The position numbers were made by a program, and so were the translations under genes. The notes beneath the pieces are model-generated. The model did no database searches, was not told the origin of the DNA, and was given only the letters and a program-made list of their open reading frames with translations. Positions 45,576 through 55,005 of a stretch of 64,000 bases of DNA are shown here, one piece after another. This stretch comes from Pseudocolwellia sp048296855 (GTDB taxonomy: Bacteria > Pseudomonadota > Gammaproteobacteria > Enterobacterales > Alteromonadaceae). The stretch lies in NCBI GenBank assembly GCA_048296855.1, contig CP182631.1; one strand, written 5' to 3'. The stretch's first letter is position 1. Every line of letters starts with the position of its first letter.

Positions 45576-46577
45576 ATGATAAATCCAAACCTGCCTCTTA
45601 TAGATTTACACCGCCACTTAGACGGAAACATAAGAGCACAAACCATTTGGGAATTAGCTCAACAAAATAATATTGCTTTACCTGTGAAACACTTCGAAGA
45701 ATTTATTCCGCATGTTCAAATAATAGAAAGCGAACCTGATTTACTTGCCTTTCTAAAAAAACTGGATTGGGGAGTTAACGTATTATCAAGTTTAGATGAT
45801 TGTAAACGTATCGCTTTTGAAAACGTTGAAGATGTATTTAACGCGGGGATTCATTATGCTGAGTTAAGATTTTCTCCTTATTATATGTCTATGGCTTATA
45901 AGCTTCCTATTGAAGATGTAGTTGCAGCTGTGATTGACGGTGCAAATGAAGGCATGAAAAAATACCCAGTTAAAATTAAATTAATTGGTATTTTAAGTCG
46001 TACTTTTGGCGTAGAACAATGCCAAAAAGAGTTAAGCGCATTATTAGCCCATAAAGATAAATTAATTGCTATCGACTTAGCCGGTGACGAATATAACTAC
46101 TCTGGGGAGTTATTTACTGATCACTTTAAACAAGTAGCTAATGCTGATTTACACGTAACTATCCATGCAGGTGAAGCGGCAGGTCCAGCTAGTGTATGGC
46201 AAGCCATTAATGACTTAAAAGCAGAGCGTATTGGTCATGGCGTTAACAGTTACCAAGACGAAAGCTTACTTGAATATATGCAACAACATAACATTGCTAT
46301 TGAGTCATGTTTAACCTCTAACTTTCAAACGGGTACAGTAACCGACTTAAGCAAACACCCTATTAAAACATTTTTAAAATACGGTATTCCTGTTTGTTTA
46401 AATACAGATGATCCAGCTGTTGAAGGTATTGAATTAAAAGGTGAATTTAAACTAGCGCAAACAGTGTTAGGTTTTACTGATGCTGAAATAAGCCAACTAC
46501 AACAAAACGCTGTTGCCGTTGCTTTTATGTCTGATAGTGAACGAAAATCACTTATTGAAGCGGTAGCAAAAAAATAA
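45576..46577 (+). CDS. add: Adenosine deaminase
   Basis: A 333-residue zinc enzyme converting (deoxy)adenosine to (deoxy)inosine. The zinc ligands are visible in LHRHLDG (H12, H14), HAGEAAG (about 197; with the catalytic Glu) and NTDDPAV (about 277), with RIGHGV between. Length equals E. coli Add. GGAG eight bases before the start supports it. Next on the same strand, after 175 bases, is deoD, the following step in purine nucleoside breakdown. Confidence 0.95.
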   Translation: MINPNLPLIDLHRHLDGNIRAQTIWELAQQNNIALPVKHFEEFIPHVQIIESEPDLLAFLKKLDWGVNVLSSLDDCKRIAFENVEDVFNAGIHYAELRFSPYYMSMAYKLPIEDVVAAVIDGANEGMKKYPVKIKLIGILSRTFGVEQCQKELSALLAHKDKLIAIDLAGDEYNYSGELFTDHFKQVANADLHVTIHAGEAAGPASVWQAINDLKAERIGHGVNSYQDESLLEYMQQHNIAIESCLTSNFQTGTVTDLSKHPIKTFLKYGIPVCLNTDDPAVEGIELKGEFKLAQTVLGFTDAEISQLQQNAVAVAFMSDSERKSLIEAVAKK

Positions 46578-46752
46578 CAAGTTATACAAATAATATTACT
46601 TAGCATGAAGCTGGATTTACCCAGTAACTTACAGTAAAATTTAATCGATTAAAAAATTAAACACCCATCAGTAAAAAATCCTTGATAGCAGATTTTTCTA
46701 TAAACTGGCTAGAAACTTACTGAGATTTTAACAACTAAAAAGGTTATTTCTC

Positions 46753-47457
46753 ATGGCAACACCTCATATAGAAGCAGCTCCAAATGATTTCGCTAAAACA
46801 GTACTTATGCCTGGCGACCCATTGCGAGCAAAGTTTATCGCAGAAAACTTTCTAGACGACGCTAAATGCGTAACACGTGTACGTAACATATTAGGTTACA
46901 CAGGCACTTACAAAGGCCAACCTATTTCAGTAATGGGTTCAGGCATGGGTATTCCGTCAATATCTATCTACGCAACCGAATTATATAAAGATTACGGCGT
47001 TGAAAACATTATACGCATAGGTTCTTGTGGCGCTGTTCGCGACGAAATTAATGTAGGCGACGTAATTGTTGGTATGTCAGCAAGTACTGATTCTAACGTA
47101 AACAGAATGCGTTTGAATCAATGTGACTTTGCAGCAACTGCTGACTTTGGTTTATTACAAAAAGTAGCTAATACCGCAGAAAAAATAAATAAAAAAATAA
47201 ATGTAGGTAATGTTTTTACCGCTGATTTGTTTTACACACCTCAACCAGAAATGTTTGCATTAATGGAAAAATATGGAATTTTAGCAGTAGAAATGGAAGC
47301 GGCAGGATTATATGGCGTTGCTGCTGAATACGGTAAAAAAGCATTAGCCGTATTTACGGTAAGTGATCATATTAAAACCGGTGAAAGCATGTCTGCAGAT
47401 GAACGTGAAACATCGTTTAAAGACATGATGGAATTAACATTAGAAAGTATTTTATAG
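46753..47457 (+). CDS. deoD: Purine-nucleoside phosphorylase, DeoD type
   Basis: A 234-residue enzyme that splits purine (deoxy)nucleosides with phosphate to base and (deoxy)ribose 1-phosphate. Hallmarks are DFAKTVLMPGDPLRAKFIAE at the N-terminus, GSGMGIPS near 59, and AVEMEAAGLYG near 178, where the Glu binds ribose. Length close to E. coli DeoD (239), the hexameric type. Together with Add upstream and the deoB gene beyond the IS element, it completes the purine branch. Its terminator has been split by an IS element 36 bases downstream. Confidence 0.96.
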   Translation: MATPHIEAAPNDFAKTVLMPGDPLRAKFIAENFLDDAKCVTRVRNILGYTGTYKGQPISVMGSGMGIPSISIYATELYKDYGVENIIRIGSCGAVRDEINVGDVIVGMSASTDSNVNRMRLNQCDFAATADFGLLQKVANTAEKINKKINVGNVFTADLFYTPQPEMFALMEKYGILAVEMEAAGLYGVAAEYGKKALAVFTVSDHIKTGESMSADERETSFKDMMELTLESIL

Positions 47458-47481
47458 ATAAAAACACTTCTCAATAACAAT

Positions 47482-47503
47482 AAAAAAAGGCTAGCGATGC
47501 TAG
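47482..47503. terminator. Left half of the split deoD terminator with target duplication
   Basis: AAAAAGGCTAGCGATGCTAG at the left and GCTAGCC plus a T run at the right of the IS (48930-48950) join into a hairpin AAAGGCTAGC-GAT-GCTAGCCTTT. The 11-base target duplication AGCGATGCTAG is at 47493-47503 and 48930-48940. Confidence 0.85.
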
Positions 47504-47554
47504 TAATGCCGATCAGTTAAGAAATGTTTAACGATCCATTGACCGATCTTCTGG

Positions 47555-47597
47555 TTAGTATATAAAGGCTTCTGAATTTATTCAGGAGCCTTTTCTT
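47555..47597 (+). promoter_or_regulatory. Hairpin hiding the transposase ribosome-binding site
   Basis: AAAGGCTTCTGAA and TTCAGGAGCCTTT form a 13-base stem with loop TTTA. The AGGAG at 47584-47588 is the apparent Shine-Dalgarno of the TTG start at 47598 and lies in the 3' arm, followed by a T-rich stretch. Transcripts entering from deoD would fold it shut and may also terminate. Confidence 0.7.
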
Positions 47598-48920
47598 TTG
47601 CAACTCTCTACCGCCTTATCACAAGTTTCACAAAATAGTTTTACTGAATTTACAGGATTAAGTGAATTATTAGACCCAAGCATCGTTGATGAAGCGTTGG
47701 CTCAGTCAGGTATTGCGACCATAAGGAAGCGCAAGCTTCCTATGGAGCAAATGGTGTGGGCTGTTATTGGTATGGCTTTATTTCGTAAAATGTCTATCCG
47801 CCAATTAGTTAATCAGCTTGATATCATTCTACCTAACGGTGACCCCTATGTTGCACCTAGTGCCGTAACACAAGCAAGAAAGAAACTTGGTCATAAAGCA
47901 ATAGAATCTATTTTTAATAAAACACAATCGCTATGGCATGAGGAGTCTACTCACCCAACATGGTGTGGGTTGACACTATTAGGTGTTGATGGCGTTGTAT
48001 GGCGAACACCTGACTCAAAAGAAAATAATGAATATTTTGCACGTACAGGAAACTCTCATGGCAAGGCAAGTTACCCCCAAGTGCGCATGGTATGCCAGAT
48101 GGAATTAACAAGTCATTTATTAACACAAAGTGCTTTTGATAGTGTTGATATTAACGAAATGAAATTAGCTGGCTCGCTAGTTGAAACAACACCAGATCAT
48201 AGCTTGACACTATTTGATAGAGGCTTCTACTCGCTTGGATTACTTTATCGTTGGCAATCCACGGGAATATCACGTCATTGGCTGATACCGCTAAAAAAGA
48301 ACGTACAATATGACATTGTTCGTTCATTAGGACGCCAAGATAAAATAGTTCGTTTAACCGCCTGTCCCCAAGCACGAAAGAAGTTTCCTGAATTACCTGA
48401 ATCAATTGAAGCTCGATTAGTATCGAGAAAGGTTAATGGTAAAGCGTGCGAAGTGTTAACGTCTATGACGGATGCAATGAAGTTTCCTGTCGCTGATATT
48501 GTCGATTTATACGGACATCGGTGGGAAATAGAACTTGGTTTTAGAGAAATGAAGCAGTCACTACTTGATAGCCAATTTACCTTGCGTAGTAATCAACCTG
48601 AGCTTATAAAACAAGAGTTGTGGGGGATATTACTCGCTTATAATCTGATCCGTTATCAAATGGTATTAATGGCGAAGTCACTCGATTCAATACATCCAAA
48701 CCAATTAAGTTTTCATGGTGCTTCAATGCACATAATTTATCAACTGACTATGTTGCCATTTTGTTCGCCAGGAAATGTGTCAAAATTTGTTATGGATATA
48801 ACCAAAAGTGCCAAACAGTTTGTATTGCCAGCACGTAGAGAGCGGAGTTATCCGCGAGAATTGAAGTGTTCTAAGAATAGGTACCCTGTTAAAAAAAGAA
48901 ATGCCGCTCACCTTAAGTGA
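47598..48920 (+). CDS. IS4-family transposase
   Basis: A 440-residue DDE transposase. The catalytic residues are the Asp in LLGVDGVVW (about 130), the Asp in LFDRGFYSLGLL (about 207) and the Glu of the IS4 signature YGHRWEIELGFREMK (Y-x2-R-x3-E-x6-K, about 308-322). The whole sequence resembles E. coli IS4 transposase, 442 residues, as I recall it (for example RKLPMEQMVWAVIGMALF). The start is TTG at 47598 with AGGAG nine bases upstream. The gene appears intact, with no frameshift. Confidence 0.95.
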   Translation: MQLSTALSQVSQNSFTEFTGLSELLDPSIVDEALAQSGIATIRKRKLPMEQMVWAVIGMALFRKMSIRQLVNQLDIILPNGDPYVAPSAVTQARKKLGHKAIESIFNKTQSLWHEESTHPTWCGLTLLGVDGVVWRTPDSKENNEYFARTGNSHGKASYPQVRMVCQMELTSHLLTQSAFDSVDINEMKLAGSLVETTPDHSLTLFDRGFYSLGLLYRWQSTGISRHWLIPLKKNVQYDIVRSLGRQDKIVRLTACPQARKKFPELPESIEARLVSRKVNGKACEVLTSMTDAMKFPVADIVDLYGHRWEIELGFREMKQSLLDSQFTLRSNQPELIKQELWGILLAYNLIRYQMVLMAKSLDSIHPNQLSFHGASMHIIYQLTMLPFCSPGNVSKFVMDITKSAKQFVLPARRERSYPRELKCSKNRYPVKKRNAAHLK

Positions 48921-48970
48921 ACGGCATTAAGCGATGCTAGCCTTTTTTTTACTCATTTTATTAATAGTTA

Positions 48971-51250
48971 TTAATAAAAGTTCGCTTTAAACTCTACACC
49001 AAAGAAACGAGGCTCATTAACAAAACCTGTTAAATTGTTAAAGTCGATAGCACCTGTTAACTTTTCTTCATCAGTAATATTACGTCCGAATAAAGCTACT
49101 TCGTATTCACTATCATTAGCACTCCATTCATAACCTACGCGGAAACCACCTTCTAATAATGCATCACCTGTAAATTCAGTTGATTCATATAAAAAGAAGT
49201 TAACTTCACTACGGTAAGACCAATCGGTATAAACGTAGATTTCACCATCACCTAACTCTTGAGACCAACGAGCAGAAAGATTACCGATCCACTCTGGTGA
49301 TTGTGGTAAAGAATTCCCGTCAATCAACGCAAAGCCTCTAGAGTCAATCGTGTCTGTTACTGTACAACCACCACCACACGGTTGAACTCCAAGCCCACGT
49401 TCTTGTATTTCGGTATTGTTATAGCTCACACTTCCTGCAATAACTAAATCAGCTGTAATAAAGTATTCACCGTCTAGCTCAAAACCGTAACCAACCGCTT
49501 TATCTGCATTGATCAAACTTGTTAAATTACCACTACCACCTACAGCCGTTAACTGCTGGTCGTTAACTTGATAATAAAAAACAGAACCATCTAATCGCCC
49601 CATATTATCAGCAGTAGTCGATTTAAAGCCCATTTCAATTGAATTAACCGTTTCTGAATCTGCTGTTGATGAAGGTACAGCAAATAATGTATTACGTCCT
49701 TGAACACTTGGCGCTCTATAACCTCTAGCTAAACGACCATACAAATTAGTTTGTTCTGTCCACTTATAATTAATACTTAAATCACCACTGACTTGAGAAT
49801 CATCAACATCAGCGTCATCAGTAAATGTAGATCCTATTAACTCTCCATGCCATTTACGTTCATCATCAGAATAACGTAAACCACCATTAATACTTACAGT
49901 GTCAGAAATATCATAATCTAATGAAGCAAATACAGCCCAAGCTGTTGTTTCCATTTCTTGTATGGCAACACCGTTTGGAATTCCATTTGCTAAAGTATCA
50001 AAACTCAGGTTATTAATCGTTAAATCTTCATCAAAATAGAAGAAACCCACTTGGTAATCAAACTTCCCTAGTTCATTACTAGAAAGTCGGATTTCTTGCG
50101 TTAATTGTTTATGATCAGGCATTTTAGCGCCAGATTCTGATGGAAATGGAATAAACCCAGGCCCTGATATAGCTGCAGCTTCAGAATCAGATGCACCATC
50201 CGGTACTAAAAATGCGGCACCGTAACCTCCATCAATATCACCTACAGAAAACATTTCAGCCGACTCGTAACCTGAGATAGACGTTAACGTATAATCGCCT
50301 AAATTGTATTCAAGTTTTAAACTTGTTCCTTGCATATCTATCGTTTGATTATTTCGAACAGCCGCATCATGGAAAATGGTTTCACGATCAAAGTTATCAA
50401 CTAAATCATTTGTACCTGGCTTAATAATATTTGCACGGAATATACGAGCATCAGCTTCTGCATCTCTAAAGTGGTAATTAAATAACGCTGAAAAGTCATC
50501 ATTTGGTTCCCATAACAATTGAACTCTACCAGCTGTTTCGCTATAACCACCCAGTTGATCTTTTTGTTCGAAGCCAGGAGCTTTGTTATCAATCCAATCA
50601 TCACGGTCTTGTTGTAATAAAGAAACACGTGCTGATAAAGTATCAGTTAAACCACCACCAACAGCAACACGGAAGTCGGTAGAATTAAACGAACCATAAG
50701 AGCCTGACACTGTTGCATCAAAGTCTTGAGTTGGCTTTTTAGACTGAACTTTTATAATACCTGCTGGAGTATTACGACCGAACAAAGTTCCTTGAGGTCC
50801 GCGAAGTACTTCAACACGCTCAATATCAAACATTGGCATGCCTTTAGTTAATGCATTTTCAAGTACTACATCATCGTAAATAAGCGATACGGGTTGTGAA
50901 GCAAGTAGATCAAAATCTGTATTGCCTAATCCACGAATATAAAAACGAGGGAAAGTACGCCCAAACGAAGACTCAATTAGTAAACTAGGCACTTTAGCTG
51001 ATAATGCTCTAACATCCATTCCTGAAGAACCTAGTACTTCAAGTTTTTTAGGCGTTAATGCCGAAACTGAAATAGGTACATCTTTAATGTTTTCTATTCT
51101 TTTACGAGCCGTTACTTCAATAACCTCAATACCTACAACTTCTTTCTCTGAGGTTTCTTCAGCGTACACTGATTGAGCAGCAAAAAAACTACTTGCAGCA
51201 AATACAGTTTGAATACAAATGGCTAAAGGACTTGGTTTAAATTTACGCAT
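48971..51250 (-). CDS. TonB-dependent receptor, probable nucleoside receptor
   Basis: About 759 residues from the ATG ending at 51250 (MRKFKPSPLAICIQTVFAASS), which begins directly with a signal peptide; an ATG 11 codons earlier gives a less normal start. A TonB-box-like segment IEVIEVTARKR, plug (VLRGPQGTLFGRNTPAG) and beta-barrel ending in FKANFY are all present. The gene starts about 60 bases after the deoB stop on the same strand, so both are likely one operon. From this, import of nucleosides or larger nucleic-acid fragments is inferred. The IS element lies just beyond its 3' end, across the former terminator. Confidence 0.88.
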   Translation of the reverse strand: MRKFKPSPLAICIQTVFAASSFFAAQSVYAEETSEKEVVGIEVIEVTARKRIENIKDVPISVSALTPKKLEVLGSSGMDVRALSAKVPSLLIESSFGRTFPRFYIRGLGNTDFDLLASQPVSLIYDDVVLENALTKGMPMFDIERVEVLRGPQGTLFGRNTPAGIIKVQSKKPTQDFDATVSGSYGSFNSTDFRVAVGGGLTDTLSARVSLLQQDRDDWIDNKAPGFEQKDQLGGYSETAGRVQLLWEPNDDFSALFNYHFRDAEADARIFRANIIKPGTNDLVDNFDRETIFHDAAVRNNQTIDMQGTSLKLEYNLGDYTLTSISGYESAEMFSVGDIDGGYGAAFLVPDGASDSEAAAISGPGFIPFPSESGAKMPDHKQLTQEIRLSSNELGKFDYQVGFFYFDEDLTINNLSFDTLANGIPNGVAIQEMETTAWAVFASLDYDISDTVSINGGLRYSDDERKWHGELIGSTFTDDADVDDSQVSGDLSINYKWTEQTNLYGRLARGYRAPSVQGRNTLFAVPSSTADSETVNSIEMGFKSTTADNMGRLDGSVFYYQVNDQQLTAVGGSGNLTSLINADKAVGYGFELDGEYFITADLVIAGSVSYNNTEIQERGLGVQPCGGGCTVTDTIDSRGFALIDGNSLPQSPEWIGNLSARWSQELGDGEIYVYTDWSYRSEVNFFLYESTEFTGDALLEGGFRVGYEWSANDSEYEVALFGRNITDEEKLTGAIDFNNLTGFVNEPRFFGVEFKANFY

Positions 51251-51310
51251 TAACTTATCTCCACTTTTCTGATGGTATTTCATGTGTTTATATTTGAATT
51301 TAATTATTTT

Positions 51311-52531
51311 TTAATTATTTTTTAATTTGAGTTGCTTGTAAAAACTTGTACCGTACTCCATAGCTTCTAAATTAAAAAGCTCAGCTATCGTTTGCCCTAA
51401 ATCAGCGAACGACGACCTTTCTCCGAGGTCTATTGATGAGATATTATTGTGGTAGGCAAGGATCGGCACGTATTCACGTGTATGATCATTACCAGGCCAT
51501 GTTGGGTCGCAACCATGATCTGCAATAAAAAATACAATATCATCGTCGTTTAATTGACTAAAGATATCAGGTAATCTTTTGTCTAAATATTCTAACGCTT
51601 CTGCATAACCAACTGGATCGCGTCGATGACCAAAGTCTTGATCAAAGTTAACAAGGTTAGTAAAAATAATACTGTTGTCGTTCACCGTATTAATATGATC
51701 AATAGTAGAATCAATTAAGGCTGGAATACCTGTAGCTTTTGTACTTGAAGTGATCCCTTGATGTGCAAATATATCGGCAATTTTTCCGATACTAAACACT
51801 TCGCCACCGTTATCGGTATGTTTATCTAATACCGTTTTTGAAGGGGGTAAAACTGAGTAATCTCTACGATTTCCTGTGCGTGTAAAACTAGCAGAATCTT
51901 CACCAATAAATGGTCGAGCAATAACACGCCCTATATTATGGTCATCAAGAATAGTTCTTACCTTTTCGCAATAAGCATATAAGTTATCAAGTCCAAAATG
52001 TTCTTCATGAGCGGCCACCTGAAATACACTATCGGCCGAGGTATAACAAATAGGTAAATTACTTTTTATATGTTCTTCACCTAAAGCGGCAATAATAGTA
52101 GTACCTGATGCATGACAATTACCTAACATACCCGCGTAACCAGTTTCTGCATTAATGGTATCAATTAACGATTGAGGAAAACTATTCTCGCGATCGGAGA
52201 AATAAGTCCAGTCAAATAAAACAGGCACTCCCATCATTTCCCAATGCCCACTAGGCGTATCTTTACCTGTACTTATTTCAGCCGCATGAGCAAAAGCCCC
52301 CTTAGTGGGTTGTTCACCTATATAAGGAAAACTTCTGCCTGATGCATCTTCACATGCCTTAACTAATCCTAACGATGATAAATTAGGAATATTTATCTTT
52401 TTATTCGTTTGGTCAAAATATGCTTGAGACAAATTAGCAAAGGTATTTGCATCTACATCACCAAATTTTTCAGCATCTGGCGCATAGCCAATACCAAAAC
52501 TATCAATTACAAATATTATTGCTCTTGCCAT
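51311..52531 (-). CDS. deoB: Phosphopentomutase
   Basis: A 406-residue enzyme interconverting (deoxy)ribose 1- and 5-phosphate. The metal-binding start VIDSFGIGYAPDAEKFGD, the middle GKDTPSGHWEMMG (with the phosphorylated Thr in DTPSG) and the C-terminal IADHGCDPTWPGNDHTREYVP are the alkaline-phosphatase-superfamily signatures of DeoB. Length matches E. coli (407). It leads the leftward operon deoB-receptor and faces udk across a 507-base region containing two copies of a shared palindrome. Confidence 0.96.
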   Translation of the reverse strand: MARAIIFVIDSFGIGYAPDAEKFGDVDANTFANLSQAYFDQTNKKINIPNLSSLGLVKACEDASGRSFPYIGEQPTKGAFAHAAEISTGKDTPSGHWEMMGVPVLFDWTYFSDRENSFPQSLIDTINAETGYAGMLGNCHASGTTIIAALGEEHIKSNLPICYTSADSVFQVAAHEEHFGLDNLYAYCEKVRTILDDHNIGRVIARPFIGEDSASFTRTGNRRDYSVLPPSKTVLDKHTDNGGEVFSIGKIADIFAHQGITSSTKATGIPALIDSTIDHINTVNDNSIIFTNLVNFDQDFGHRRDPVGYAEALEYLDKRLPDIFSQLNDDDIVFFIADHGCDPTWPGNDHTREYVPILAYHNNISSIDLGERSSFADLGQTIAELFNLEAMEYGTSFYKQLKLKNN

Positions 52532-52780
52532 TATATTTCTCAGTAACTTTCACGTTTCTTGATTATAGGTGTTTTTTAACCTTAACTTATTAGCTATATA
52601 GTCTAGTAAGCTATATGAAGTTATTCCACTGTAAACAACTATAAGTGATAAAATAAATTAATGGCTTATCAATCTATTTAACCACTTTGTTCAGTAAAAA
52701 ATAACTTCTATTAATCAATGTTGTCTTTTTTTGTAAGCGCCTTAATTTACAGAAAAAATATAAAACTCTCAATCAAAAGC

Positions 52781-52794
52781 TGACACTAATGTCA
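52781..52794. promoter_or_regulatory. Candidate operator, copy 1
   Basis: Palindrome TGACACTAATGTCA, five-base arms TGACA / TGTCA with CTAA in the centre. Confidence 0.5.
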
Positions 52795-52884
52795 AATAAG
52801 TTTATATTGATGAGCAATCTAAGTGTTTTTAATATGAATTAATAGTGAAATTTAGGATAAATGGTTTGATCCATAAGTTTAAAC

Positions 52885-52898
52885 ATGACCAATCGGTC
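52885..52898. promoter_or_regulatory. Candidate operator, copy 2
   Basis: Palindrome TGACCAATCGGTCA, arms TGACC / GGTCA with AATC in the centre. Confidence 0.55.
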
Positions 52899-53038
52899 AA
52901 GATGTGATAATTTAGTTAAAATAAGTAACCATTAGTAAAGTGACGTGGTAAATTTACATTCATAATTTTGAATTTATTTCTCTCCAAACTCACGTCATTA
53001 ATGACTAACAATGAATACGTAAACTTAAAGGCACCGTT

Positions 53039-53680
53039 TTGATACAAAACAAACCTACAATTATCGCAATCGCTGGAGCTTCAGCTTCAGGAAAAACATT
53101 ATTCGCACAAACTATTTATGATGAATTATTACCCGAATTAGGTTGTAAAGGTATTTCAATTATTAAAGAAGATGCTTATTACAAAGATCAAGCTCATCTT
53201 AAAATTGAAGAAAGAGAATTAACGAATTACGATCATCCTAATGCCTTTGAACATTCATTAATGAGTGAGCATCTGCATCAGTTAGTGCAAAACAATAGTA
53301 TTGAATGCCCTATTTACTGCTATAAAACACATACTAGAACAGCAGAAACGCTTACACTTAATCCAACACCTATTATTCTTGTAGAAGGGATTTTGTTGTT
53401 ATCAAACCCTGAATTACGTGAAAGATTTAATATTAAAGTGTATATGGATACACCATTAGACATTTGTTTAATAAGAAGAATAAAAAGAGATATGGTTGAA
53501 CGTCATCGCAGTATCGAATCAATCACAAACCAATATTTAGACACAGTTCGTCCGATGTATTATCAGTTTATTGAGCCTTCAAAGCTTTGGGCTGACATTG
53601 TTATTACTCGTGGCGGTAAAAATAGAATGGCAATTGAAGTACTTAAAGCAAAAATACGTCAATTAATCAGTCATAAATAA
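53039..53680 (+). CDS. udk: Uridine kinase
   Basis: A 213-residue kinase that phosphorylates uridine and cytidine. P-loop GASASGKT at residues 12-19; the family motif YYKDQAHL near 50, NYDHPNAFEHS near 65, and RRIKRDMVERHRS near 145. Length identical to E. coli Udk. The start is TTG at 53039 (MIQNKPTIIAIAGAS) with AAAGG nine bases upstream; no ATG lies at a better place. First gene of a rightward operon. Confidence 0.94.
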   Translation: MIQNKPTIIAIAGASASGKTLFAQTIYDELLPELGCKGISIIKEDAYYKDQAHLKIEERELTNYDHPNAFEHSLMSEHLHQLVQNNSIECPIYCYKTHTRTAETLTLNPTPIILVEGILLLSNPELRERFNIKVYMDTPLDICLIRRIKRDMVERHRSIESITNQYLDTVRPMYYQFIEPSKLWADIVITRGGKNRMAIEVLKAKIRQLISHK

Positions 53681-53705
53681 AAACAATAAAAAGTAGAGGA
53701 TTTTT

Positions 53706-54950
53706 ATGGAGCTTGGTGCATTTAAAGGTGTTTTTGGGGTCATATTCCTCTTAGCCGTTGCGGTCTTTTTATCTCATAACCGATCAAAAATTAATTGGAG
53801 AACTGTAGGTTTTGCTTTTGGTTTACAAATCGTTTTAGGCGCATTTGTACTCTACATTCCTTTTGGTAAAGAAGCCCTAATATCTATTACTAATGGCGTT
53901 CAGCAAGTAATAGATAGCGCCAAAGCGGGTATCAATTTTCTCTTCGGCGGCTTAGGCACCGACGCTATGTTTTCTAATGGCGTAGGTTTTGTTTTTGCTA
54001 TTCGTGTTTTACCCGTAATTATTTTCTTCTCTTCGTTAATTGCTGTTTTATATCACTTAGGTGTGATGCAATGGGTAATTCGAATTATTGGTGGTGGTTT
54101 ACAAAAATTATTAAAAACATCTAAACCTGAATCTCTTTCTGCTACGGCTAATATATTTGTTGGTCAAACTGAAGCCCCTTTAATTGTTCGTCCTTATATC
54201 GCTAAAATGAGCCAATCTGAATTATTCGCTATTATGGTGGGCGGTTTAGCCTCTGTAGCGGGTAGTATAATGGCTGGTTATGCTGGTTTAGGGATCGATC
54301 TAAAATACCTAATTGCCGCTTCATTTATGGCTGCCCCAGGTGGCTTACTAATGGCAAAAATCATTATTCCTGAAACAGAAAAAATGGATATCAATAATAA
54401 TGAAGCTGAGGAAATAGAAGAAGACGAAAAACCAGTCAATGTAATTGATGCTGCAGCAACAGGCGCAACTTCAGGGTTAAAACTAGCAGTAAACGTAGGT
54501 GCTATGCTCCTTGCCTTTATTGCCTTAATCGCTTTATTAAATATGATAATTGGTGGCATTGGTTCTTTATTTGGTTACGACCATATAACTATTGAATGGA
54601 TGCTCGGCTACATATTTGCACCTATTGCTTACGTTATTGGCGTTCCAGCAAACGAGATGCTACAAGCCGGTAGTTTTATCGGTCAAAAAATTGTGGTTAA
54701 TGAGTTTTTTGCCTACGTAAACTTTGTTGAAGTAAAAGACTCGTTAAGTGTTGGCACACAAGCGATTGTAACTTTCGCTTTATGTGGGTTTGCTAACTTA
54801 TCGTCTATCGCCATTTTATTAGGTGGTATTGGTTCTATGGCGCCAAGTCGTAGACCCGACATAGCTCGTTTAGGTTTAAAAGCCATGATTGCAGCTACAT
54901 TAGCAAACTTAATGAGCGCCGCTATTGCAGGTATTTTCATTACATTGTAA
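53706..54950 (+). CDS. nupC: Concentrative nucleoside transporter, NupC/CNT family
   Basis: A 414-residue inner-membrane transporter that brings in nucleosides with H+ or Na+. The CNT motifs are present: GQTEAPLIVRPYI (about 156-168) and NEMLQAGSFIGQKIVVNEFFAY (about 316-337; the NEF-x-AY part). About eight to ten hydrophobic helices can be seen, plus a short acidic cytosolic loop EAEEIEEDEK (about 236). It lies 25 bases after udk, with AGAGG before the start, so is in the same operon. Confidence 0.93.
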   Translation: MELGAFKGVFGVIFLLAVAVFLSHNRSKINWRTVGFAFGLQIVLGAFVLYIPFGKEALISITNGVQQVIDSAKAGINFLFGGLGTDAMFSNGVGFVFAIRVLPVIIFFSSLIAVLYHLGVMQWVIRIIGGGLQKLLKTSKPESLSATANIFVGQTEAPLIVRPYIAKMSQSELFAIMVGGLASVAGSIMAGYAGLGIDLKYLIAASFMAAPGGLLMAKIIIPETEKMDINNNEAEEIEEDEKPVNVIDAAATGATSGLKLAVNVGAMLLAFIALIALLNMIIGGIGSLFGYDHITIEWMLGYIFAPIAYVIGVPANEMLQAGSFIGQKIVVNEFFAYVNFVEVKDSLSVGTQAIVTFALCGFANLSSIAILLGGIGSMAPSRRPDIARLGLKAMIAATLANLMSAAIAGIFITL

Positions 54951-55005
54951 TGACACTATGTAACCATAGTTAACATGAATAAATTTATTATTAAGAAGCT
55001 TTAAC

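Larger units (their letters stand above)
47504..48929 (+). mobile_element. Intact IS4-family insertion sequence, 1426 bases
   Basis: Terminal inverted repeats TAATGCCGATCAGTTAAG (left) and TAATGCCGTTCACTTAAG (right, reverse complement), 16 of 18 matching. The 11-base duplication AGCGATGCTAG flanks both ends. Length 1426 and the left end agree with what I recall of E. coli IS4. One transposase gene fills it. It lies inside a terminator stem between deoD and the TonB receptor. Sharp ends and exact duplication suggest a recent, possibly active insertion. Confidence 0.95.
52532..53038. promoter_or_regulatory. Divergent control region of deoB and udk
   Basis: 507 bases without a gene. It contains two palindromes of the form TGAC-N6-GTCA: TGACACTAATGTCA (52781-52794) and TGACCAATCGGTCA (52885-52898), 104 bases apart. 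The same form recurs upstream of cdd. No adjacent regulator gene is present, so the repressor would be encoded elsewhere. Confidence 0.6.
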
